In this document: positions 55,028 through 64,000 of the stretch, piece by piece
Position numbering within the stretch: the first letter of the stretch is position 1
How the letters are laid out: the number at the start of each line of letters is the position of its first letter
Assembly (NCBI RefSeq): GCF_002575655.3
Contig: NC_053037.3
Location: 252,373,135 to 252,437,134, forward strand
Reading direction: 5' to 3'
DNA length: 64,000 bases
DNA from: Aegilops tauschii subsp. strangulata
Taxonomy: Eukaryota > Streptophyta > Magnoliopsida > Poales > Poaceae
Program-made: the position numbers and the translations under genes
The notes under the pieces: model-generated
The model's input: only the letters and a program-made list of their open reading frames with translations
Databases searched by the model: none
Told to the model about the DNA's origin: nothing

Positions 55028-56827
55028 ATGATGGATAGGCCAAGTACTTCTACCAACCCACTCTTCTTGGAGCAAGACGACGACATGTCATCCTACGTCA
55101 CCAAGACTCAACTATTTGGTGCACATCAGGCTTTGCATCAAGAACAACTTGCTTTGGGCGACCGCATCGACAATCTCGCCACCGACCTATGACAATCCGA
55201 GCAACGTACAAGAGACTACTTCGACACATCCATGAGTTCCCTCAAAGAAGATATCCGAACCATGATGGTCCGCTCTTCTACAACTTCGTCCTCTTCAAGA
55301 TGGAGCCGCTCAAGTCGTCACTCCGACGACACCCTCTCCGGTTCAAGTACACCGACATCGAATACTCTTCGTCGTGCCGCGCGTCAAGACCATCAAGCAA
55401 ACTGCAATCCTCTACACGACACCGACTCTCAAGAACATCGACATCGTCAAAACCAAGCTGCTTTCGCACAAGCACAAGAACGGCAACGCCAACGACAACA
55501 AGAACAAGAGGAGCGAGCGCGACAACATCAAGATGCACAAGACGCCGAGGCACAACATCAAGGACAACAACTACGTGAAGCTCAAGCACTTGAGGCGTAA
55601 CGTGCCCTTCAAGATTCAAGTCGTGCCGTAGCCAATCGAGGCCGACAAGCTCGTCTACATCAAGAAGCACTTCGCGACGAAGCTCAAGAAAGGATTTACC
55701 AAGCACGTGTGCATCGACAAGCTTCTCGTCAAGATCGACAAGCTCCTCCTCAAGCGAGACAAGAACGTCAAGTCCATCGAGAGCAAGAAGACAATGGACC
55801 CCCTCCTCGCCAAGAGCAACATGAGGAAGACAACCCTCCTCGCCAAGAGCAACATGAGATTGTCAATCCTCAATGTCATGGGCGTCATCATCCCCGACCC
55901 CAACACAATGAAGAGCAACGATATGGCAAGCTAAAGTTCACCATGCCCAAGTTTACCGGAAGCAATGACCCCGAAGAGTACATATCATGGGCATTGAAGG
56001 TTGACAAAATCTTCCGCTTGCACAACTACGAAGAAGAGAAGAAGATCGCAATGGCATCCCTTGAATTCCAAGACTACGTCCTCATTTGGTGGGAACAAGT
56101 CATTGAGCGCCGAGCGGCAAGAGGTGAACCACCCACCACCACTTGGGCACAAATGAAGGATGTCATGAGAGCATGATTCGTGCCAAACTACTACAACCGC
56201 GACCTCTTCAAGAAACTCCAACAACTCAAGCAAGGAACCAAGAGCGTTGAAGAGTACTACAAGGAAATGGAGATTGCCATGATACGAGCCAATGTCAAAG
56301 AAGATGATGAGCAAACTATGGCACGTTTCTTGAATGGACTCAATCACCCTATCAAGAAGATTGCCGACTTCCAACCATACTCGAACTTCATCGAGCTAGT
56401 GCATCAAGCTACCAAAGCGGAACGGCAAGTACAAGACGACTTCAAGTATGTCAAGTTCTCATCCAAGTCCTACGGCTTCTCCAACACCCAAGCTTCAACG
56501 ACTCCAACACCTCCTACCTCTACCAAGCCATCTACAAGCAACGGCGACAAGTCAAATTACAAGAAAGCTTCGACAAGCTCAAGTCGTGCTCCTTCTACAA
56601 GCAACTTCAAGCCGAAAGCTTCATCATCATCTACTCCAACCGATGAGACCATCAAGACAAGTTCCATCAAATGCTTCACATGCGGAGGCCGAGGCCACAA
56701 GTCTTTCGAATACACAAACAAGCGCACCATGATCCTCAACGACGACGGAACCTACGACTCAATGAGTGAAGAGAAATGGAAGCCCTTGAGCAAGTGCCAT
56801 GCACCGACAAGTGAACAACGACGATGA
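55028..56827 (+). pseudogene. D1 gag
   Basis: Start at the tandem ATG (55028/55031). N-terminal part SYVTKTQLFGAHQALHQEQL is shared with the D2 ORF; then a Gln/Arg-rich linker, the gag core (KFTMPKFTGSNDPEEYISWA, YVLIWWEQVIERR, LKQGTKSVEEYYKEME, FIELVHQATKAERQVQDD) and knuckle CFTCGGRGHKSFEY, in which the last Cys is Tyr. All in one frame but with stops at 55190, 55598 and 56174; the TGA codons fit C-to-T changes of CGA. A missing G near 56793 shifts the frame into the protease. Confidence 0.87.
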
Positions 56828-57002
56828 AGATGATCAAGTCTTTTGCGACGAAGATTCAAGTCCCGCTCTTGTTGTCTCCAAGGTCTTGACTCTTCAACAT
56901 CAACAAGACGAAGATCAAAGATGCCATATCTTCCACACAAAGGCCGGCATCAATGGAAGGTCCGTCAAGGTCATCATCGATGAAGGGAGTTGCCATAACT
57001 TA
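56799..57002 (+). pseudogene. D1 protease start, cut by D2
   Basis: Matches D0 381 onward (MHRQVNND.EDD.-FCDEDSS). The active-site loop reads IIDEGSCHNL, so the first Gly of D-G-G is Glu. D2 interrupts it right after; the left target copy is ACTTA (56998-57002). Confidence 0.85.
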
Positions 57003-57852
57003 TGATGTAGGGTGAAACCCTAGATGGCCGATCTTTCACGAAAGGAGCGGATCCCGCAGAGGAACACGAAGAACACGAGGGGAAACACGAGGGAAAACAC
57101 GAGAGAATTACTCAACCAACAAGAATAGATCACACATGCGCTAGATCGATGAGCACAAAAGGAGATACATGATACAAAGTCAACAAAGGACAATATAAAG
57201 GGTAACCGGTTCTTCTCCATGAGGAGGTCTTGATGGGGGTCTTCTCCGTGAGGTCTTGAATCCAAGGTGATCTTCTCCGTAGAGGGGTCGCGGTCTCTCT
57301 CATGGAGTAGATACGTAATGGATGAGCAATGCTCTATCTCACATATGAGCTAATCCAGTGCTAACCCTAACTAGGAGGAGGTGGGGGTCTATATATAGTG
57401 TTAGCCCACGAAGGGGTAAGTGAGAGGGGGATACATGGGCCCTTGGCCCGTTCTCTGCGCACAGGCAGGTGCCGGATGTCCGGGCTGGGGGCCGGATGTC
57501 CGGCGGCTCACGAAGAGCCAGATGTCCGGGCTGACGGGGTTCAGCTTCGGGTGCGTTCTGTGATGGGCGCCGGATTTCCGGGGGTCGGGCCGGATGTCCG
57601 GGCTAGGGCCGGATGTCCGGGGCCTGTAGCAGTTGTCTCTTCTTCCTTCTCCTTCCTTCGGTCCCGCGCACACTTGGCCTTGGCTCTCCATGGTCTCTCC
57701 GGGTGTACTTGAGTATGCACAAGGTCCGCGCTTGAAGTAGCATCCATGTCTTACATGCGGAAAGGGAAGATTCGGAAAGGAGCGAATTCACCTTAGGTCC
57801 AATGGCGTAGGCTCGAGTGTACATGGGGATGATCGACGGATGCTCCGCATCA
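57003..57852 (-). repeat. D2 3' LTR
   Basis: 850 bp, TGATGTAGGGTGA to GCTCCGCATCA on the plus strand. CTATATATAG at 57389-57398, CCGGATGTCCGG array at 57471-57625. Its U3 coding tail reads DDAEHPSIIPM. Confidence 0.93.
57471..57625. repeat. CCGGATGTCCGG repeat array in D2 LTR
   Basis: About seven units of GGCCGGATGTCCGGG, fewer than in D3 and D4. Confidence 0.88.
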
Positions 57853-59240
57853 TCTCCCCTCCCTTGGGAAAGATCCGACCTCGGATCGAAAACCTCATCA
57901 CCATGGAAATGGTTGTCGTGGACGGACTTGTAGTTGGACGAAGTGGAAGACATGGCGCAATCCAGGTACTCCAAGGTGTCTCCGGAGTGGTACACATGCA
58001 AAAAGAGCAAACACAAACGACACTTGGAAATACAATGGTTAGCGCACACAAGGTGTCCATCATGTAAGAATGAGTTCGTGCGGCAAGAATGTTCATAGCA
58101 AAGTGCATGAAGCTTACCAAGATGATATAGAATGATACGCAAAGTGTTCATGGGAGCAAAAGCATTCATTGTGCACACAAATGTGTTGTGAATATGATCC
58201 ATGCAACCACGGTGCAAAATGATGTCATAGTGAGACGGTTTATCAATAGCATGAATATGGCAATGGATGCTCAATGTGACTATGTGATCATGCAATTGAT
58301 GGTGGGTACTATGATCATGATGTATGAATATGCCATCAAGAAAGATCACAACAAATTTGCTAAGAAAATGCACAAGCTCATATATCATGGATGACATGGG
58401 AATAGGTGCAACAAGACAATCATAATGTGTGTCAATCCATGCATAGGGTGCAAACTTGTGGTGAGTATGATATGTCCATCGAGCATGACATGTATGAGCA
58501 CAATCAACAAATATGAAGGTGGGGGTGCAATGTGTCAAAGGAGTGTTGATGTACCAATGCTCGATGTCGTTGCATGAGTGGAGGTTCGAAGGTGCATCCA
58601 ATAAGTGCGAGCGCTCCTCAATGTGAAGGTCCATAGAGCCAATCTTCAATGTCGGTCCTCCCTCCAATAGATGTATCATGTAGACAAGAAGAAGGAGACA
58701 ACAATGAAAGAATGACCCATCCAATATGCGTAATTGAGGATGGCTCAAAGGGAAAGAGTTCACCTTTAGGAGATTCTCAAGGATGATGGAGTTGCACATC
58801 TTGTATGCCTTCACATAACCAATATGTCTCGTGATGGTACCTCCTTTTGAATCCTTCAAAATGAAAGAACATGACAAACACTCGGAAAAACAAATGAGGT
58901 TAGCGTAAATGCAAAACCTATCATTCGAGTGGTAAGATACCCAACAAGTGTATGCATCATGCTCATCATAAGAAAGGACAAGTGAGCATTTCATAGTATG
59001 GAGGCATATGATGCGAGAACAACCAAATACAATAGGCTCAATCAACCAAGCATGCATCACAAGTGAAGTGTCCAACTCTCCAAGATCATTAAGCATAGAG
59101 GGAATTATTGGAGGCAAGCGACAATAAACAAGATATATCATGTGAGAGGCATGAGCATGTATGTCATCAACCCAAGAAAGCGAGTAATGGAACATGGGTG
59201 ATGCAACAAAGCAAGCAATCATAGAGATCAAGTCAAGCAA
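57603..59240 (-). CDS. D2 unknown ORF, C-terminal part, crossing the polypurine tract into U3
   Basis: 545 codons, open. Begins MLDLISMIACFVASPMFHY, matching D5 near 29875. Rich in Cys, His and Met; then SSNYKSVHDNHFHGDEVFD, SQGRGDDAEHPSIIPM at the LTR border and a U3-coded end with PDIRP. An upstream frameshift separates it from 59233-59856. I know no family like it; its length and passage through the polypurine tract mirror true pol reading frames. Function not assigned. Confidence 0.55.
   Translation of the reverse strand: MLDLISMIACFVASPMFHYSLSWVDDIHAHASHMIYLVYCRLPPIIPSMLNDLGELDTSLVMHAWLIEPIVFGCSRIICLHTMKCSLVLSYDEHDAYTCWVSYHSNDRFCIYANLICFSECLSCSFILKDSKGGTITRHIGYVKAYKMCNSIILENLLKVNSFPLSHPQLRILDGSFFHCCLLLLVYMIHLLEGGPTLKIGSMDLHIEERSHLLDAPSNLHSCNDIEHWYINTPLTHCTPTFIFVDCAHTCHARWTYHTHHKFAPYAWIDTHYDCLVAPIPMSSMIYELVHFLSKFVVIFLDGIFIHHDHSTHHQLHDHIVTLSIHCHIHAIDKPSHYDIILHRGCMDHIHNTFVCTMNAFAPMNTLRIILYHLGKLHALCYEHSCRTNSFLHDGHLVCANHCISKCRLCLLFLHVYHSGDTLEYLDCAMSSTSSNYKSVHDNHFHGDEVFDPRSDLSQGRGDDAEHPSIIPMYTRAYAIGPKVNSLLSESSLSACKTWMLLQARTLCILKYTRRDHGEPRPSVRGTEGRRRKKRQLLQAPDIRP
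57853..57867 (-). promoter_or_regulatory. D2 polypurine tract
   Basis: Minus-strand CCAAGGGAGGGGAGA directly before TGATGCGGAGC. Confidence 0.9.
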
Positions 59241-59856
59241 GCAACGTACTAGAAGGAATCATGGCAAACATGTCATGTGTGCAAATAGTGGGCATATATA
59301 ATGCACATGACATTTCACAAGCATAAAGGCAAGATATGAGCAAAATAGCATCAATAGCATGGGGCACATGATAAACATGGCAATAGCAACAAGGATCTCC
59401 ACCAAGCATGCAAATACACATAGGAGTAGCATAATGGTGAATCATGGGTAGATGCAAGCAAGGGTCACAATTGCATGGCAAAATCATGTAAAGAGGTATA
59501 ACATGCAAAGTGAACACGATAGAAGGGGCATAAGGTGACAAGTGGTAAATAGCCCAAAGCCGTGTGAGAGCCAAGTAGAAGAGATGCGCGTAGTCCTTGC
59601 GCGAATGGAACGGTGGTAAGGATAGTCCACGGGATCCCAAATCGTCGTTGCTCTCAAGAGCTCGTTTCGTCAACTCGTGGGATTGAGAGGTTGACGAGTA
59701 TACGTGAGTACCTACACAAAACAATGACAAAGGGAAAATTGTGTGTGCGTGGTAGATGTACACATCATCCATCATGATGCGCACGTGCATGTGTTGGTTA
59801 GCACAAAATAGCCAATGCTCAAATAAATGAGATGCGTGATATAAAAACCATGTCAT
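59233..59856 (-). pseudogene. D2 unknown ORF, middle part
   Basis: Matches D5 29165-29850: FLYHASHLFEHW, ANQHMHVRIMMDDVYIYHAH, ESNDDLGSRGLSLPPF, CNCDPCLHLPMIHHYAT.MCICMLGGDPCCYCHV. A small deletion relative to D5 near 59240 shifts it out of frame with the C-terminal part. Confidence 0.5.
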
Positions 59857-60061
59857 CCATCATGATAGGTTTGTTATTATGTATAGCATAATGGGGACTC
59901 AAATCATGTAATGCATCATGGGAAATATCTAGAGCATTGTTATGCGTGGAATGCATATGGTGCAAGCAATTATGAGAATCATGCAAAGTATGGAATGCAT
60001 CAAAATCTCCTAATATGTATGAGGAAACTATGGGGGTCTCCTCATGAGCATTATAGAAACA

Positions 60062-61210
60062 TCACATGGAGAATATTGACAACATCCAAAACAAATGCAT
60101 ATTTGGAACAATGTGATCATGGCATGGCATAGTAGAAGACTTGCGCAAATCATGTAAAGGAAGCATGGCAATATCATCACATGAAAAACAAAAGCCAATG
60201 ACCATCATCTCGTCATCTATGCCATAAGTGCAAATGGGATTTATCTTAATGGGGCATGCATAGTTACTATGTTGAGATTGAAATGATGCAATATGGGAGA
60301 TCTCACTCATAGCATATGACAGGTTCAATGGATTGTCAAACATGAAGTGACCAATAGAATTTTCACATGATATCTTATGGAGCATAGCATCACAACTAGG
60401 CAACTCAACATGCTCATCATCATATTCATCATAAATTGGTAAGTCATGACATGAAGAAGTCGCAGTAGCATGAAGCATGGGAATAGGTGGATCAACATCA
60501 TGCAAGCAATCATTGGTAAGATAGTCCACTAGTGGGACAAGAGAAGCACCATCACCTATGCTACCTTTGGAGCATCGCTCATGTGTTGTAGGTGAGGTGT
60601 CGAAGATCCACTCGTTGTCATCTTCATCTTGATGGAACCATGAGGGGGGTGCATCATTGTCCACCATGGCCATCGTCGTCTCCATTGGAGGTATGGACTC
60701 GTCGAGGATAGGCATGTCGTCATGTAGGAGACCTAGCACCAAAGAAGAAAACACACTCGGGGTAGAGGTTAAGTCGTTAGAAATCATAATGGCCTCACAT
60801 GCCGTGTCAACTACCTCACTCACTAAGTGTTGTGGCTCACTCACTCCCGGTATGATGCTCTCACTCATATGGTTGGTGGAGTCACTCAAATGGCTCTCAA
60901 CCTCACATAGAATGTGTGGCATGCTCTCAAGTGTGGGGCTAGTGGTGGTCACACTCATCCTCTCATAGGAAATGCACTCAATGTCACATATGGTGGAGTC
61001 ACTCATATCACTCATGGTGGGGTGGCTCTCCTCACATGGGAATTGGGGCACATATGTGGGTGTCGGAGAGATGTTGGTGCAAATGTCTCCATGCTCAACT
61101 ATGTCGTAGCCGTGGATGAAGGCCGAAGATGGCACATCATCACTCTCCTCCAAGACCAAAGATAAGGTCCCATGTGCGGTCTCGTAGCTTGACTCGGAGT
61201 TGAGTCCAAT
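60062..61210 (-). pseudogene. D2 unknown ORF, acidic central part
   Basis: Collinear with D5 19690-20770: SSYETAHGTLSLVLEESDD, FPCEESHPTMSDMSD, DEYDDEHVELPSCDAML, FMFDNPLNLSYAMSEI, IDDEMMVIGFCFSCDD. The frame is open to 61522, but homology to D5 in this frame starts only at about 61210, where D2 shifts from the upstream frame. Confidence 0.55.
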
Positions 61211-62136
61211 ATGGGCGCCGTCTTCGTGTTGTTGAAGAGGTTCGCGCTCGTCGTCGTAGTCGAAGGGGATGGCCCTTGCTCGACCGTCTTGTCGCCGTCT
61301 TGTTGTTGGAGGCCCATATGATGTGGCACCTCGTAGCTCGTCTCCATGACCGAAGGGAAATTCCCATGCTCGGCCATCTTCCTTGAGGGGCTTCCGAAGA
61401 TGGAAGTGTCGCCCTCGCTCGTAGGTGGTCGCCTTGTTGTTGAAGATGTCGATGTAGGCGAACTCATGGGAAGTAGGCGAAGATGTCGTACGTCCAAAGG
61501 CGAAGATGCCTTTATAGCACATGGCGAAGATGCCGAAGTGGTTGTTGTAGCCGTAGCTCCGTCTTGGTGGTGCTCGTCTCGCGGTCTTCTCTTGTGCTCA
61601 TGAAGCTTGGACTTGGCGTGAAGTAGAGCTTGTTGGGACTTGTGCATTTGCGCTTGTGGAGTATCTTCATGATGATGGTGTCGTTGTCGCACTTGAGCTC
61701 GTAGTAGATGTCGTTTGTCGTCGTCGTGCACAAGATGCTTGGAGGTGACTTGCTCTTCATGACGATGTGGATCACGAACGTGATGGTGGTCGCCATGGAG
61801 ATGTGGACGTGGACGACTTGCGCTTGCGTCGCATGGGCGCTCCGAAGATGGTCGACTTGCTCGCCGCCTTGAGGATGATGAAGGGGAAGAAGACTTGTAG
61901 TCGGCCACCATGTCGCGTAGTTGATCCTTTAGCTCGCCCAACTTGGTGTCAATGTAGTCCCTTTTCCTTGCTTCAGAGTGTCGTATGTCGATGGCGAGGT
62001 TGTCGGGGCGCTGTCGCAAGGTAGATTGTGCACTTTGCATTTGTCGTTGTAGTCCGAAGATGGACGCTTTGGTGATGTAGTTGTTCACGCCGTCGATGTT
62101 GTCGAAGACCGGAGATGAAATGCCTTGCCTATCCAT
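61211..62136 (-). pseudogene. D2 unknown ORF, N-terminal part sharing the gag N-terminus of D1
   Basis: ATG at 62136 (MDRQGISSPVFDN) corresponds to MDRPSTSTNPLF of D1. The shared pattern DNLAxDxRxSExxxRDYxDT links the two. After about 90 residues D2 diverges to a Ser/Arg/His-rich region and VPHHMGLQQQDGDKTVEQG, which D5 continues in frame; D2 has an indel near 61205. The gag core seen in D1 is absent. Confidence 0.55.
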
Positions 62137-63735
62137 CACAAGACTCAAGCAAATATGAGTGGGAGAAAGAGAAGAACGATACCAAATGTACCTTGACCGA
62201 TGTTGAAGATGGATCAATCACTCAATGTGTAACAAGGAAATAGCACAATTGGTACCAATTCTTGTCGGTTTCTCACACCTACATAAGTAAGACTAATGGT
62301 GGAGCTCGGTGAGGATAGTGGCACAAAAAATTTGATGCAAAATGTTAGCAAGAGTCAATAATGTTGAAAGAGATTCACAAATTCGCAAGTGAAACAAGAA
62401 GACCAATAGCAAAGAATGGCACACAGAAACACACACACGGATAGATAAATGGGGTCGTGCAACCAAGGAATGAGCACAAAAATGTGGAGTCCACGGAAAA
62501 CGCTCGTGTTGCACAACTCAAGAGAGACGCTAGCACGATTGCTTTATAGGTGGATACGACACTTGTGCACAACCTATGATGTGCAAAATGGATAAACTTC
62601 TATCCCAAGTATGCTATTATGTATGGTTCCCGGTGTTTGATCCAAGATGATCGGATATGGCAATCTTATATGCAATGTGGTATGATGCTATGGCTATTGC
62701 TTACAAGCTCTTTGCTCTTTCTCTTTTGCTTAAAAGCTTTATTCTCTCTTTTTTGTGTGTATGGCCACTTTGCGAAATGCACAAACTGAGATAGCAATTG
62801 TGTATATGCGGGAACAATCTTGTGACACAAGGGATGATATGATACCAATATGATATGGTATGTATGCAATGGAAGGTATAGATCACTAATGTGCACAAGT
62901 AACGTTGCCGGCAATACTCAAATGGCTAGTCTCGATAGGCAAGTGACGCAAAATGGGCTAGGGGTTAACAATGCAATGTGCAAGGGAATATACAATGGAG
63001 GGATACCACGATACCAAGATGATATGGAGGTTACCGTCGAGGGTTTCTCGTTTGTACGCCAAGGACGGATGATGATGAAGTGGTCAATGTCGATGACGAC
63101 CTCGAGGCGATGATGAGTTGCGGTGTTCTTGATGTAGATACCAAGATGATGGAGACTCGTCCCTAAGTAGCCGAAACACCTTAGGAAACGGAAAAACCGC
63201 GAACTCAAAATCTCAAATGTCAAATGTCAAATGGTGGTAGCGGGAATGTGGTGGTGGTTTTGCGGAAACTCAAAGGGATTGCGGAAATGCAATGATGGGT
63301 TTTGAGACGCAATGCGGAAGTCGAGGGTAAGGTGGATGGACTATACACGGTGTCAGAGTTCGAAGCACGGTCCCTAAGTAGCCGAAACACCTTAGGAGAC
63401 ACAACTCACAACACAAACAAAATTGGCTTAAGTTGGGTTGGCGGAAGTGTATGGTGGGCAAGCCTATGCGGAAGTTATGGTGGTGGTTGATGAAGAAGCA
63501 ATCGTCCCTAAGTAGCCGAAACACCTTAGGAGACTCGAATCACAACTCAAACAACCACAAATGCTATAAGGAACAAAAAGGGTTAGGTTGCGGAAGGCTA
63601 TGGTGGTTTTGCGGGAGTTATGGGGATGGTAGTATTTTTGTGTTATGGGGGATGTCAATAGCTTCAAAACGAGCTAAAGAACGACAAAAATGGACTCCAG
63701 ATGAATTAGTTATGCACAAAACGGTGAACGGGGAA
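62137..63735 (-). other. D2 leader; no gene, three copies of a hairpin
   Basis: Untranslated leader homologous to D1 leader. Near its 5' side it carries three copies of a 24-base inverted repeat (next entry) and primer-site-like GATACCAAGATGAT at about 63011 and 63138. Confidence 0.65.
63162..63530. repeat. Three 24-base inverted repeats, CCTAAG...CTTAGG
   Basis: Identical copies at 63162-63185, 63373-63396 and 63507-63530 with perfect 6-bp arms around TAGCCGAAACAC. D1 has one imperfect copy at 31590-31613. Confidence 0.85.
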
Positions 63736-63744
63736 GGCTGAAAT

Positions 63745-63895
63745 GCCAGGGGCCGGACATCCGGGGCTCGGGCCGGATTTCCGGGACCTGATGTCCAGAA
63801 CCGCGCGCGAAAATGCGCTTGAGGAGCCGGATGTCCGGGCCACGGGTCGGATGTCCGGGGGGGCAGATGTCCGGGGCTACGGGCCGGATGTCCGG
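63745..63895. repeat. CCGGATGTCCGG repeat array in D2 leader
   Basis: Same unit as in the LTR U3 (GGCCGGATGTCCGGG), here in the leader; D1 has a single unit at about 31388. Confidence 0.88.
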
Positions 63896-64000
63896 GCTCC
63901 AAATCCGAGGATGAACTCGAGGAACTCGATTTTAGGGGCGGAAATTGATGATTTCGGGGGCAAAATTGCGGAGATTTCGTGGATGGGAAGTGGGAAAACT

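Larger units (their letters stand above)
30136..57002 (+). mobile_element. D1: autonomous-type family D element, 5' part (LTR, leader, gag, protease), split by E1
   Basis: 5' LTR 30136-31099, primer site 31103-31120, leader to 31867, then after E1 the leader resumes at 54314 and runs into gag and protease, cut by D2 at 57002. The left flank CATCA (30131-30135) is the expected duplication; comparison with D2 shows the LTR interrupts D5 internal DNA with no polypurine tract. It is therefore an insertion and not D5's own 3' LTR. The rest of D1 should lie beyond 64000. Confidence 0.85.
57003..64000 (-). mobile_element. D2: non-autonomous family D element, minus strand, runs off the window
   Basis: 3' LTR 57003-57852, polypurine tract 57853-57867, internal region with the long unknown ORF in several frames, leader to 64000; the 5' LTR lies beyond. 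No gag core, protease or pol. It shares LTR termini and the gag N-terminus with D1, which would supply proteins in trans. It is the uninterrupted reference for D5. Confidence 0.88.

Noticed and set aside
63011..63151. Second and third primer binding sites in the D2 leader (GATACCAAGATGAT)
   Set aside because: Similarity covers only about 14 bases and they are not next to an LTR; mentioned as primer-site-like, not called as functional sites.

Overview
The window is repeat-rich plant nuclear DNA. I find no host gene. From position 1 to 64000 it consists of nested long-terminal-repeat (LTR) retrotransposons of the Ty3/gypsy superfamily. The protein families, tRNA-iMet primer sites and nesting style point to a large plant genome, most likely a grass in pericentromeric or other heterochromatin. 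Species and chromosome cannot be read from the sequence.

Four element families recur; the names are mine. Family A is autonomous (gag-PR-RT-RH-INT). Its LTR is about 915 bp, begins TGATGAGGACATCAATACC and ends CTCTATCA. Family C is non-autonomous: a gag-like ORF without pol, an LTR of about 982 bp beginning TGATGAGGACATGACTACC, and the same primer site, polypurine tract and leader block as A. Family D has LTRs of about 850-1090 bp running TGATGCGGAGCATCC to CCCTACATCA. It has autonomous members (D0, D1) and non-autonomous members (D2, D5) with a long Cys/His-rich ORF I do not recognise. Family E has 2.7-kb LTRs (TGTAAC...GTTACA), keeps only gag and looks Tekay/Del-like. A and D look like chromoviruses of the CRM (centromeric) clade, because their polyprotein reads through the polypurine tract into the 3' LTR and carries a GP(I/M)TRARA motif there. 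This clade call is inference.

Layout, left to right: 1-364 C LTR (C0, partial); 365-4506 D0 protease/pol (+) with A solo LTR A1 (1200-2061); 4507-17123 A2 (-) with C1 (4515-9275) inside its LTR; 17124-19555 D3 leader and 5' LTR (-) with solo LTR D4 (18463-19517); 19556-30135 D5 (+) split by the inverted pair C2/C3 (20772-28901); 30136-57002 D1 5' LTR, leader and gag-PR (+), split by E1 (31868-54308). E1 contains A3 (33417-40503, holding solo LTR A4 at 35405-36312) and A5 (42962-51036, holding D-LTR fragment D6 at 45362-45782). 57003-64000 is D2 (-), inserted in D1.

Perfect 5-bp target-site duplications support most of this order: GGCAT (A1), TAGAG (C1), GTAGG (D4), CCATG (C2/C3 as one unit), ATCAT (E1), CATCA (A3) and TTACG (A5). 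Nesting is five levels deep. Most coding regions are broken by C-to-T type stops, frameshifts or deletions. C1 and C2 keep long open gag-like frames, and A2 is one stop codon away from an open gag-pol.

The most interesting biology is the pairing of autonomous and non-autonomous families. They share termini and a leader with conserved hairpins (candidate packaging signals). The helper-dependent partners keep long unknown ORFs that run through the polypurine tract and U3, in family C ending on a stop codon that lies inside the TATA box.
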